From: CBDANW01 sp965197825
GTDB taxonomy: Bacteria; Acidobacteriota; Vicinamibacteria; Marinacidobacterales; DATDRI01
Reading direction: 5' to 3'
NCBI GenBank assembly: GCA_965197825.1
Contig: CBDANW010000002.1
Span: forward strand, 1,178,001 to 1,242,000
DNA: 64,000 nucleotides
Numbering within the stretch: position 1 is the stretch's first letter; every line of letters starts with the position of its first letter. The position numbers and the translations under genes were made by a program. Shown here in pieces: positions 54,121 to 61,805 of the stretch. The notes beneath the pieces were generated by a model. The model worked only from the letters and a program-made list of their open reading frames with translations. It made no database searches and was not told where the DNA came from.

Positions 54121-55050
54121 ATGAGGAGCGCTCCAGCCCTGTTGAAAATGTTGGTGATGCTCTCTCTCGCCGTTTGCCCGACCGCCGGGTGGCCGTCGGA
54201 CACGATCGCCTGTTCCAAAGGCCTCGAGCTGGAGCTCAGCGGCCGCGAGCCCGCGCAGGGAGAGATCGTCGTGGTCGCAGTGAAAGGGGCACTTCGCACC
54301 GAGCTTCGAGCAAGCTGGTCTGGCCGGAGATTGTACTTCTGGAAGAACGGCACCCACGACGGCACCCAGCCTATCCAGTTCGCATTGCTCGGCGTGGATC
54401 TCCTGAGCAAGCCCGGCACCTACCCCCTTACCGTGGACGCTCGGCTCTCGTCAGGCGAGAGCGTGGGGTGCAGCACGGACCTTACCGTCCGAGACGGTGG
54501 CTTTCCGGTTCAACAGCTGACGGTCGATAACAAGTACGTCGAGTTGAGCTCGGAGGACATCGCGCGCTCGCGCCGGGAGACCAATCAACTGCTGAGAATC
54601 TTCCGCGCCACGACGTCCGCCCCCCTTTGGGATGGCGGCTTTCGGCTGCCCTTGGACAACGCCAAGGCATCGGGGAGCTTCGGCAAGCGACGAATTCTCA
54701 ACGATCAGCCACGCTCACCCCACAGCGGCGAAGACTTTTCCGTTCCAGCCGGCACGTCCGTGCGCTCGCCGCAGCGCGGCCGCGTCGTCCTCGCCAGTGA
54801 CTTGTTCTTCACCGGAAACACCATCGTCGTCGACCACGGTCTGGGGCTCTACACCTTCTACGCCCACCTTCAGACCATGACCGTCGAAACCGGCGCGATA
54901 GTCGCCGCGGGCGAGCTTCTCGGTCGGGTGGGGTCGACCGGGCGCGTCACGGGTCCTCATCTCCACTGGGCGGCCCGCCTCAACAACACCCGAGTCGATC
55001 CCCTGGACCTCGTCGCCATCCCTCCCGCAACCGAACCTCCGACCCAGTAG
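54121..55050 (+). CDS. M23-family metallopeptidase (exported)
   Basis: 309 residues. The signal peptide ALLKMLVMLSLAVCPTAG is followed by a beta-sandwich N domain and a LytM domain: GSFGKRRILNDQPRSPHSGE then DFSVPAGTSV (His 201, Asp 205), and GRVTGPHLHWAARL (HxH near 280-282). This is the full Zn set. It likely cuts peptidoglycan cross-links in the periplasm. ATG 54121 gives the best signal peptide; an in-frame GTG at 54103 has no ribosome site. Confidence 0.9.
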   Translation: MRSAPALLKMLVMLSLAVCPTAGWPSDTIACSKGLELELSGREPAQGEIVVVAVKGALRTELRASWSGRRLYFWKNGTHDGTQPIQFALLGVDLLSKPGTYPLTVDARLSSGESVGCSTDLTVRDGGFPVQQLTVDNKYVELSSEDIARSRRETNQLLRIFRATTSAPLWDGGFRLPLDNAKASGSFGKRRILNDQPRSPHSGEDFSVPAGTSVRSPQRGRVVLASDLFFTGNTIVVDHGLGLYTFYAHLQTMTVETGAIVAAGELLGRVGSTGRVTGPHLHWAARLNNTRVDPLDLVAIPPATEPPTQ

Positions 55051-55075
55051 GCGTTGCAGTAACGATCTACTTTTG

Positions 55076-55222
55076 GGCGTCACTTAGCTTTGGTTGCCGC
55101 TATCAGGCTCGCCAGACGCGCATGCGATCCGCTCTTGGCGTCAATTCTGGCGTCAGTAAGCGTGGTTGCTGCTATCAAGCACGTCAGACGCCGGTTGCTG
55201 CTATCAAGCAAGCCAGACGCCC
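55076..55222. repeat. Array of GGCGTC-bounded palindromic repeats
   Basis: Three imperfect units built from GGCGTC, TTGGTTGCTGCTATCA and GTCAGACGC, separated by GCATGCGATCCGCTCTT. The same parts form the array at 56994-57215. The rest of the 55223-55373 gap shows no gene. Confidence 0.75.
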
Positions 55223-55372
55223 ATCCAACAAAGTAGACGTCCTGTCGCCACGATAGGACAGTTTCCACCTCCATCGGCTTGAGAGACCCAGGTCTAGAAT
55301 AGACTTACGCAATCACCGAATGGCACGGATCCTGCTCTTCGCCTTCCGACGCTCGCGTTGTTCGCATCACCA

Positions 55373-56227
55373 CTAGTGGACTGTAACAACTGAACGTTTA
55401 GTGGTTTTAATGCGTCGTGACGGATCGTTGTAGGTCCACTTCACGGGCTTGGGGTCTTCGTTGTACTTGCGAATGTAGCGCATGATCTTGCGGGTCAGGT
55501 CGTGGGTTGACGTGAACACGCCTCGATGGATCAGGGCACGCTCGATCTTGGAGAACCAGAGTTCGATTTTGTTCAGCCAGGAGAAATATGTGGGTGTGAA
55601 GTGGAGTCGGACTTTTGGGTTGGCCTCGAGGAACTGTGCGACCTTCCCCGTCTTCGTGTCGAAGGCGGCGTAGAGAGAAAGCATTCCATGCCGGACGTAC
55701 TCGAAACCGTGTCGCTCGGCCCGCCCGGGAGACAACGGCAAGATCGGGTCCCGTCGATCCAGGGCTTGGATCGCCGTTTTCTCATCAATACAAAACACCG
55801 CAGCGTGCTGAGGTGGATTCATATATAGACCGATGATATCCGCTGCCTTCGTCTCGAAATCCGGATCGTTGGAGGCCTTGTAATGCTCAATTCGGTGTGG
55901 CTGGAGACCATGCTTTTTCCAAATGCGAGCCACCATCATGTGATGGAGCACTTGAATCGGACGCCCCTCGTGACGCGCGTACAGACCTGCCAGACGCTCC
56001 TCCAAGAATCGGCGTTTCCACTTGCTGATAAAAGGCGCCGTGCAGCCCACCGTCTGCTGCACCTGCGTATAGCTTGCACCGTCTGCCAGCAAGAGCAACA
56101 TCCGAGCGATCCGCGCGTCATCCGCTCGACCGCTACGGCTCGAAACTCGTTTGCCAAGCTCCCTATGTTCCGCTTGAGTCAACACAACGGCTCTCCCTCG
56201 CATGAGAGAGATATTATAACTAAACAC
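55373..56227 (-). pseudogene. IS630 transposase with two in-frame deletions
   Basis: The reading frame is still open for 284 codons. It lacks about 34 residues after RHEGRPIQVL and about 45 residues after AAFDTKTG, relative to copy 1. The second gap removes VILDNLSAHK with the middle catalytic Asp, so the product cannot be an active DDE enzyme. The other two acids (FCIDEKTA, NKIELWFSK) remain. Confidence 0.88.
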
Positions 56228-56247
56228 TTAAATGTTACGGTCCACTA
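55374..56247 (-). mobile_element. IS630 copy 2, internally deleted
   Basis: TAGTGGACTGTAACA at the left and GTTACGGTCCACTA at the right, both closing on TA. About 0.87 kb, shorter than copy 1 by two internal gaps. Inserted just upstream of the beta-barrel gene. Confidence 0.92.
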
Positions 56248-56270
56248 GGAGAGAAAGTGAAGAGGTAGAT

Positions 56271-56992
56271 ATGTCAAAGACTTCCTTCGTCAACATCTTG
56301 AGTATGTTTCTTGTAGCGACCGCCTCATTTTTTGGCCCGGAAACGGCTAACGCACAGACGACCCAGACGCTCGTACAAAACGGGCTGGAGGGCAATGTGC
56401 TCGTCGCTCCCGATTTCAAATTGACCGATCTGGGAGGAGATCTCACGGGCTTGGCCGGTGTGTACGGTGGTTGGCTCATCAACCAAAAACTTTTAATCGG
56501 TGAAGTGGTGCCTACTTCCAAACGAATGAGGGCGACGTCTCCGGCATGAAATACGGAGGGGCGGTTTTGGAGTACTTCGTCAATCCGTCGCGTCTGGTCA
56601 ATATTTCCGTTCGGGGTCTGGTTGGCGGCGGCACCGCGACGATCAACCGCTTCGGGTTCAGCCGCTTTCCCATCCTTAATGGCTTCAGTAATCTCGACGA
56701 CGTTTTTTCGGATCTCGACTTTTCCAGAATCAACCTTGGCAACATCGACCGGCGATTTCGCGGCAGGCCACTCGGGTTCGACCTACTGCCGGGGGAAATC
56801 GACCTAAACGCTTTCCAAGAAGTCGACGAGACATTCCTGGTCGCAGAGCCCGAGGTCAATGTTACGCTGAACGTAACCGAGAAGTTCCGGATTAGTGTCG
56901 GCGGGGGTTATCGGTTCATCGGGGCGGCGAACGGGTTCGAGGACAGATTCGACGGTTTCACCGCGAACCTGGCCGCCCAGTTTCACTTCTGA
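56271..56992 (+). pseudogene. Outer-membrane beta-barrel-like protein, frameshifted
   Basis: Signal peptide VNILSMFLVATASFFGPETA with the cut after ANAQ. Amphipathic strands follow (LAGVYGGWLINQKLLIG; AVLEYFVNPSRLVNISVRGL; RISVGGGYRFIGAANGFEDR) and the protein ends QFHF with the terminal Phe typical of barrels. The frame shifts between 56500 and 56512: GAYFQTNEGDVSGMKY lies in the second frame. One lost G would explain it. GAAGAGG precedes ATG 56271; the IS630 copy 24 bases upstream has replaced the native promoter. Confidence 0.7.
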
Positions 56993-56993
56993 G

Positions 56994-57215
56994 AGGCGTC
57001 TGGCTCGCCTGATACTAGCAACCAAACGGATTGACGCCGGAAGGGGCGTCTGGCTCGCTTGATACTAGCAACCAAGTATCTAGTTCGTCAGACGCGCATG
57101 AGATCCGCTCTTGGCGTCAGTTGACTTGGTTGCTGCTATCTAGTTCGTCAGACGCGCATGAGATCCGCTCTTGGCGTCAGTTGACTTGGTTGCTGCTATC
57201 TAGTTCGTCAGACGC
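56994..57215. repeat. Palindromic repeat array with exact 60-bp tandem
   Basis: 57081-57140 and 57141-57200 are identical 60-base units (starting TAGTTCGTCAGACGC), followed by a partial third to 57215. Before them, 56994-57080 holds the unit in the opposite orientation twice (GGCGTCTGGCTCGC ... TACTAGCAACCAA). Its last bases provide the stop codon of the next minus-strand gene. Confidence 0.88.
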
Positions 57216-57811
57216 CGGTCGTAGACCGTTCGAATGACAATAGGTTCCTCGAGCCTGTCGAGCTTCAAGCGAAAGACGACGACCAGTACGCTTGGATCCG
57301 AGCCGAGGGCATACACTTCGTTGACGGTGTCTCCATCACCGGCATCTTGCTCGACCAGAAGCTGCCGACCGTCCCACTGGACAAGCGTCTCGAGCTGAGA
57401 TCCATTGGGCGTCTGCCGAACGTGCTTCTCGCCGTCGAGGTAGAAGATGCACACCCGTCCACCGCCGGCGGCCGCGACGTGCACCTCACTTGACGTGACT
57501 TCGATGGTGAGCTCGTCGGCAGCAGCAGACAAGCTCTCTAGTAGCTGCTCCATGTTCCTCATGCGCGCGAGGAAGAGGTTCGGATCCGGCTCGGGCCCTT
57601 CCGAACGACCGCGGCGCTCCCTCCGCTCACTCTGAAGCGCCGTTTCGATCTTCGCCTGGGGATCCTCGCTTTCGTCCGGGTTCACGATCCAATTTCCGGC
57701 AAGGCTCCACTGTGATGAAGCGACGAACTTCCCTTCCACCGTGGGAGCGAGTGCCGCGAATCCCAGCGCGGCCCCGAGCGCCAGAATGCGGGCTGATGTG
57801 GACATCCCCAT
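57200..57811 (-). CDS. Exported hypothetical protein
   Basis: About 203 residues. Signal peptide ARILALGAALGFAALAPTVEG. The body has SLAGNWIVNPDESEDP, then a basic-acidic linker (RRERRGRSEGPEPDPN), then beta-rich LTIEVTSSEVHVAAAGG and GKHVRQTPNGSQLETLVQW-type strands. It resembles a recurrent acidobacterial secreted family without a name I know. AAGGAG precedes the two possible starts (57811, 57805). The stop lies in the repeat array, so the last two or three residues may not be original. Confidence 0.7.
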   Translation of the reverse strand: MGMSTSARILALGAALGFAALAPTVEGKFVASSQWSLAGNWIVNPDESEDPQAKIETALQSERRERRGRSEGPEPDPNLFLARMRNMEQLLESLSAAADELTIEVTSSEVHVAAAGGGRVCIFYLDGEKHVRQTPNGSQLETLVQWDGRQLLVEQDAGDGDTVNEVYALGSDPSVLVVVFRLKLDRLEEPIVIRTVYDRRLTN

Positions 57812-57889
57812 CTCCTTACCCTCCTCAGGGATAACATATACTACAGGCGGGAAGGATACGGCTCGCTTGATTGGGCAAGCGCCTGGTGC

Positions 57890-58054
57890 TAGTGTCCCGT
57901 CCCGGAAGTCATGTTGCATTCGAGCGCCGATGCATCCCGCCTCGCTGCGTTGCGCCTCGGTTGAATACGGCCCGGTATGTCGCCCTCGCCACGCCTTGCG
58001 ATCCGGGCGCCTCGACGCTCTCGATGTTAACATCACTTCCGAGACGAGACACTA
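57890..58054. repeat. 165-bp miniature element, copy 2
   Basis: TAGTGTCCCGTCCCGGAAGT left and, reversed, TAGTGTCTCGTCTCGGAAGT right, with TA at both tips. It shares its right TA (58053-58054) with the left TA of IS630 copy 3, so the two elements touch. Confidence 0.8.
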
Positions 58055-58804
58055 GTGGACTGTAACAACTGAACGTTTAGTGGTTTTAATGCGTCGTGAC
58101 GGATCGTTGTAGGTCCACTTCACGGGCTTGGGGTCTTCGTTGTACTTGCGAATGTAGCGCATGATCTTGCGGGTCAGGTCGTGGGTTGACGTGAACACGC
58201 CTCGATGGATCAGGGCACGCTCGATCTTGGAGAACCAGAGTTCGATTTTGTTCAGCAGCGTGCTGAGGTGGATTCATATATAGACCGATGATATCCGCTG
58301 CCTTCGTCTCGAAATCCGGATCGTTGGAGGCCTTGTAATGCTCAATTCGGTGTGGCTGGAGACCATGCTTTTTCCAAGTGCGAGCCACCATCATGTGATG
58401 GATTCCCAGCTTCTTCGCAAGTCGACGCGTGCTCCAGTGAGTCGAGCCGTCGGTCGGTTTTTTCTGCGTCCACGAAAGAATCCGTGCTTCCATCCGAGGC
58501 GTGAGCACTTGAATCGGACGCCCCTCGTGACGCGCGTACAGACCTGCCAGACGCTCCTCCAAGAATCGGCGTTTCCACTTGCTGATAAAAGGCGCCGTGC
58601 AGCCCACCGTCTGCTGCACCTGCGTATAGCTTGCACCGTCTGCCAGCAAGAGCAACATCCGAGCGATCCGCGCGTCATCCGCTCGACCGCTACGGCTCGA
58701 AACTCGTTTGCCAAGCTCCCTATGTTCCGCTTGAGTCAACACAACGGCTCTCCCTCGCATGAGAGAGATATTACAACTAAACACTTAAATGTTACAGTCC
58801 GCTA
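58053..58804 (-). mobile_element. IS630 copy 3, large internal deletion
   Basis: TAGTGGACTGTAACA at 58053 and GTTACAGTCCGCTA to 58804. About 0.75 kb. Lost from the middle is roughly the stretch equivalent to copy 1 positions 160-520. Confidence 0.92.
58086..58784 (-). pseudogene. IS630 transposase lacking the catalytic core
   Basis: The N-terminal half is intact (LLLADGASYTQVQQTVGCTA; ILSWTQKKPTDGSTHWSTRR). After MNPPQHAA it jumps to EQNRTLVLQDRACPDPSR, out of frame with the C terminus. All three catalytic acids are removed or unread. It keeps the DNA-binding half and so could still bind the IS ends. Confidence 0.88.
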
Positions 58805-58837
58805 GTTTGTACTTCCCGACCAGAAAGGAATCGACCG

Positions 58838-59332
58838 ATGCAACCTCTCTATGACCAGGATGCGGTACGCCCCATGTGGGAAGGACTATCGGAGTGCGGC
58901 GTGACGCCGCTGAAGAGCTCCGGCGAAGTCGATGAGGCGCTCGAGAGAAAAGGAACCACCTTGGTGACGGTTAATTCCGTGTGCGGGTGCGCAGGCGGGA
59001 TCGCGCGGCCGGGAATGATGCTCGCCCTCCAGCACAAAGTCATCCCCGATCACCTCACGATGGTGTTCGCTGGCGTTGATCGGGAGGCAACCGAGCGTGC
59101 ACGCGAGCACATAGTCGGCATCGCGCCTTCATCGCCGTCCATCGCCTTGTTCAAGGACGGATCCCTGGTGCACACCTTGGAGCGGCGACACATCGAGAAT
59201 ATGACTGACCAAGAGGTGGCGCAAAACCTTGGCGCTGCCTTCGACGAGAACTGCGAACGAGAAGGTCCTTCCGTGGCGCCGGAGGTCTACCAGAAAGCGA
59301 AAACTACGCAGTTTCCTCTTTATAGCGGTTAG
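58838..59332 (+). CDS. Bacilliredoxin, BrxA/BrxB (YphP/YqiW) family, paralogue 2
   Basis: 164 residues. CGC at residues 49-51 (VTVNSVCGCAGGIARPGMML), Cys 20 in LSECGVTPL, and FAGVDREATERAREHIVGIA. Closely similar to 33409-33930 but with a shorter tail (TTQFPLYSG). AGAAAGGAA ribosome site. The IS630 copy 3 ends 33 bases upstream, so the promoter is either in the IS end or lost. The SDR gene starts 18 bases downstream and may be co-transcribed. Confidence 0.92.
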   Translation: MQPLYDQDAVRPMWEGLSECGVTPLKSSGEVDEALERKGTTLVTVNSVCGCAGGIARPGMMLALQHKVIPDHLTMVFAGVDREATERAREHIVGIAPSSPSIALFKDGSLVHTLERRHIENMTDQEVAQNLGAAFDENCEREGPSVAPEVYQKAKTTQFPLYSG

Positions 59333-59349
59333 CCAGTCTTAACGAGTCG

Positions 59350-60141
59350 GTGGATTCGGTGCCGGTGCGCGTTCTGATAACCGGCGCATCGAGCGGAATC
59401 GGTGAAGCCACGGCTTATCGCTTCGCTCGCGAAGGGGCTCGGCTCGGCCTGCTGGCGCGCCGCGAGGATCGTTTGCAGCAAGTTGCCCACCGCGTTCGCG
59501 AGCTCGGCGGTGAACCGCTGACGCTCGTCGCCGACGTGGCCTCCCGTGAAGCGGTCGCCGCTTCGGTGGCTCGTGCCGAGACGGCGTTCGGCGGACTTGA
59601 CGTGCTCGTCAACAACGCCGGGTCGGGGATCTATGCTTTCCTTGAGACCGTGCGCGAAGACGATCTGAAGCGCATCTTCGACGTCAACACCTTCGGCCCG
59701 CTCTATGCCATTCAGGCGGTTCTTCCGGGAATGAAACGACAACGGGAAGGCGTGATCATCAACGTTTCCTCTATCGTCGGAAAGAGAGCCTTGCCGATGA
59801 CCGGAGCCTATGGCGCCACGAAGTTCGCGCTGCAGGGACTTTCGGAGGCTCTACGACTCGAGCTACGTGGAACGGGAGTCCGCGTGTCGGTTGTGTGTCC
59901 CGGCTTTACCGAAACCGAGTTCTCCCAGGCCACCTTGAACTATGGCTTCCAACGAAAAAAACCGCAACGCAAGTCGATGAGCGCCGCCGAGGTCGCCGAG
60001 GTCATCTGGAGTTGCGCGAAGAACCCGCGGCGGGAGGTGGTCCTGACGAGAGCGGGAAAGTGTTTGGTCGGCTTGAATCGGTTCTTCCCGGGCGCGGTGG
60101 ATTGGCTTCTTTCTCGCTATATGAAGCTACCGGGTCATTAG
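59350..60141 (+). CDS. Short-chain dehydrogenase/reductase
   Basis: 263 residues. Cofactor motif TGASSGIG (11-18), VADVAS with Asp 62, NNAG (88-91), catalytic Ser in NVSSIVG (about 141), Tyr 154 and Lys 158 in YGATK. R37/R38 after the second strand (LLARRED) suggests NADP preference. Cytoplasmic oxidoreductase with unknown substrate. GTG start, 17 bases after the bacilliredoxin stop. The C terminus (DWLLSRYMKLPGH) overlaps the convergent cNMP-binding frame. Confidence 0.88.
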   Translation: MDSVPVRVLITGASSGIGEATAYRFAREGARLGLLARREDRLQQVAHRVRELGGEPLTLVADVASREAVAASVARAETAFGGLDVLVNNAGSGIYAFLETVREDDLKRIFDVNTFGPLYAIQAVLPGMKRQREGVIINVSSIVGKRALPMTGAYGATKFALQGLSEALRLELRGTGVRVSVVCPGFTETEFSQATLNYGFQRKKPQRKSMSAAEVAEVIWSCAKNPRREVVLTRAGKCLVGLNRFFPGAVDWLLSRYMKLPGH

Positions 60142-60577
60142 GTTCCTTAGTGCCGCGTCCGCCTTCGTCCGTCTCGGGAACAAGAGACTTCGGCGGACCA
60201 GCCGAAGCTTTCAGCGAAGGCTGGGGGGCCGCAGTAGCTAGTTCGGGCCGCTCATCGCCCCGCTCGTCGTAGGCGAGTCGTATTTTGGCTTCCACCTCGG
60301 GGTGCTTCGAGAAAATCTTGTGCAGGTTTTCACGACTGAGCTCTAGCAGTTCGGTGTTCTTGACCGCGGTCACCGTCGCCGTCCGCGGCTCACCGCTCAG
60401 CACCGCCATCTCGCCAAAGAAATCGCCATCGGAGAAGGTCGCCACGGTCACCGACTTTTCGCCCTCCCCGCAGACCGCATCGACCCGCCCGGTGCTGACG
60501 ATGAACATCGAGTCTCCCGGCTCGCCTTCCCGCACGATGACCGTACCGGTCTTCACCGACCGACGGTCCAGCACCAC
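60002..60577 (-). CDS. Cyclic-nucleotide-binding domain part of a split gene
   Basis: A complete cNMP-binding fold: SVKTGTVIVREGEPGDSMFI, STGRVDAV, DGDFFGEMAVLSGEPRTATV (with the phosphate-cassette Gly-Glu and Arg), and LLELSRENLHKIFSKHPEVE. The first helix and strand (EFIDVAVVLDRR) lie upstream, directly after an amber codon that ends the TPR protein, in the same frame. So it is the C-terminal half of one original protein. The last about 45 codons run antisense into the SDR gene and are probably not native. Confidence 0.65.
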   Translation of the reverse strand: MVLDRRSVKTGTVIVREGEPGDSMFIVSTGRVDAVCGEGEKSVTVATFSDGDFFGEMAVLSGEPRTATVTAVKNTELLELSRENLHKIFSKHPEVEAKIRLAYDERGDERPELATAAPQPSLKASAGPPKSLVPETDEGGRGTKEPNDPVASYSEKEANPPRPGRTDSSRPNTFPLSSGPPPAAGSSRNSR

Positions 60578-60595
60578 GGCGACGTCGATAAACTC

Positions 60596-61669
60596 CTACA
60601 TGCTCAGCTGCGCGGACAAAGGGATACCGCCGGGCGACTCGTTGGACTGAGCGGGTGGCGCCGGGGACGCGCCGGCTGAGCTTCCCACATCGTCGATGAT
60701 GGAGTCGATGAGGGCGTCGATGTCCTCCCCGATGATGCCGACTAGAGGCGCCTTGCCGTCGGCTGCGGCCTCGGGCTCCATCTCGATCTCGAACTCGACC
60801 TCCGGTCCTTCGTCCCCGTCTTCACTTCCTTGGCTCACACTATCCGACGCCTTTTGCAGCACGTCTTCGGCCGCATCCTCTTCACTTTCCAACGACGGCA
60901 CGTCCTCCGAAAAACTCAGCGAATCATCGGCGGACTCGAACTCCAGCTCTGGATCCGTGCCGCTGGCGATTTTTTCGTCTTCCTGTGCGATGTCGAAACC
61001 CTGCTCGTCTCCTTCGAGTCCAGGGGGCGGGCTCGCATCCAGAACGATTTCGATCTCCTTGTCCGGTTCCTCCTCCACAAGCTCGAGGACGTCTTCGTCC
61101 TCCACTGCCGGCGCACCGGCCGAGTCTCCGAACTCCATGGCCATGCTGTCTTCCAAGCTCATCGTGGGCGCGGGCGCCTCGGGAGGTGGGGCGACGGGAG
61201 GTTCGGGCGGCGGGGCGGCAGGTGGCTCCGGAGGCTGTGGCGTCGCGACTCGAGGCGGCTCCGGCGACGGTGTCGCCGACGGGGATGCAGGATCGCTCGT
61301 AATCGCCGAGGCAAGTTTAGCCATGGCTGCGCTGCGCCCCTTCGCGCGCGCGTCGTTCATGACGGCGAGCTTCTGGTGAACATCCGTTTGGCTGGGATCG
61401 AGTTGCACGATCTTCTTGTTGATGGCGATGGCTCGGATCATGAACCCGGAGTCTGCCAACTCATCGGCGACGATCCGGTACTGCTTGATCGCTTCGTTCT
61501 TGCTTCCTGCTAATACGAGCGTGTCCGCGTAACGAAGCCGGATCTGCGTGTTCGTCTTCTCTTTCTCGAGGAGCGCTTGAAACCAGCCTAGGGCAGCCTT
61601 GTAGTCCCGCTTCTGAAGGCAGTTCTGGATTTCGCGAAACAGATCCTTGCGCTTTTTCTTCGCCGCCAT
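60596..61669 (-). CDS. TPR protein with Pro/acidic linker, cut from its cNMP domain by TAG
   Basis: About 357 residues. TPR helices (CLQKRDYKAALGWFQALLEK; SKNEAIKQYRIVADELADSG; IAINKKIVQLDPSQTD) are followed by a Pro-rich stretch (PPEPPVAPPPEAPAP) and a long Glu/Asp-rich disordered region with EFEIEMEPEAAADG. It ends GGIPLSAQLSM and TAG, and the next codons in frame read EFIDVAVVLDRRSVKTG, so IPLSAQLSxxEFID is the usual start of a cNMP-binding domain. Start ATG 61669 (MAAKKKRKDLFREI); longer frames upstream lack support. Probably a scaffold or sensor protein. Confidence 0.8.
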   Translation of the reverse strand: MAAKKKRKDLFREIQNCLQKRDYKAALGWFQALLEKEKTNTQIRLRYADTLVLAGSKNEAIKQYRIVADELADSGFMIRAIAINKKIVQLDPSQTDVHQKLAVMNDARAKGRSAAMAKLASAITSDPASPSATPSPEPPRVATPQPPEPPAAPPPEPPVAPPPEAPAPTMSLEDSMAMEFGDSAGAPAVEDEDVLELVEEEPDKEIEIVLDASPPPGLEGDEQGFDIAQEDEKIASGTDPELEFESADDSLSFSEDVPSLESEEDAAEDVLQKASDSVSQGSEDGDEGPEVEFEIEMEPEAAADGKAPLVGIIGEDIDALIDSIIDDVGSSAGASPAPPAQSNESPGGIPLSAQLSM

Positions 61670-61805
61670 CGAGCTCTCGAGGTGGGTTGGCTTTCGGGGG
61701 CTCCCGCCTCCGCGCTTCCTCCTGCTTCCTCCCGGGAATGATTGCGTCAACATCGTACCACATCCTTTTTATTCCCTCCCAGCCTCTCGGCTATACTTGG
61801 CGCTC

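Noticed and set aside
57081..57215. Possible CRISPR-like 60-bp repeats
   Set aside because: The units are exactly tandem with no unique spacers and share parts with solo palindromic repeats elsewhere.
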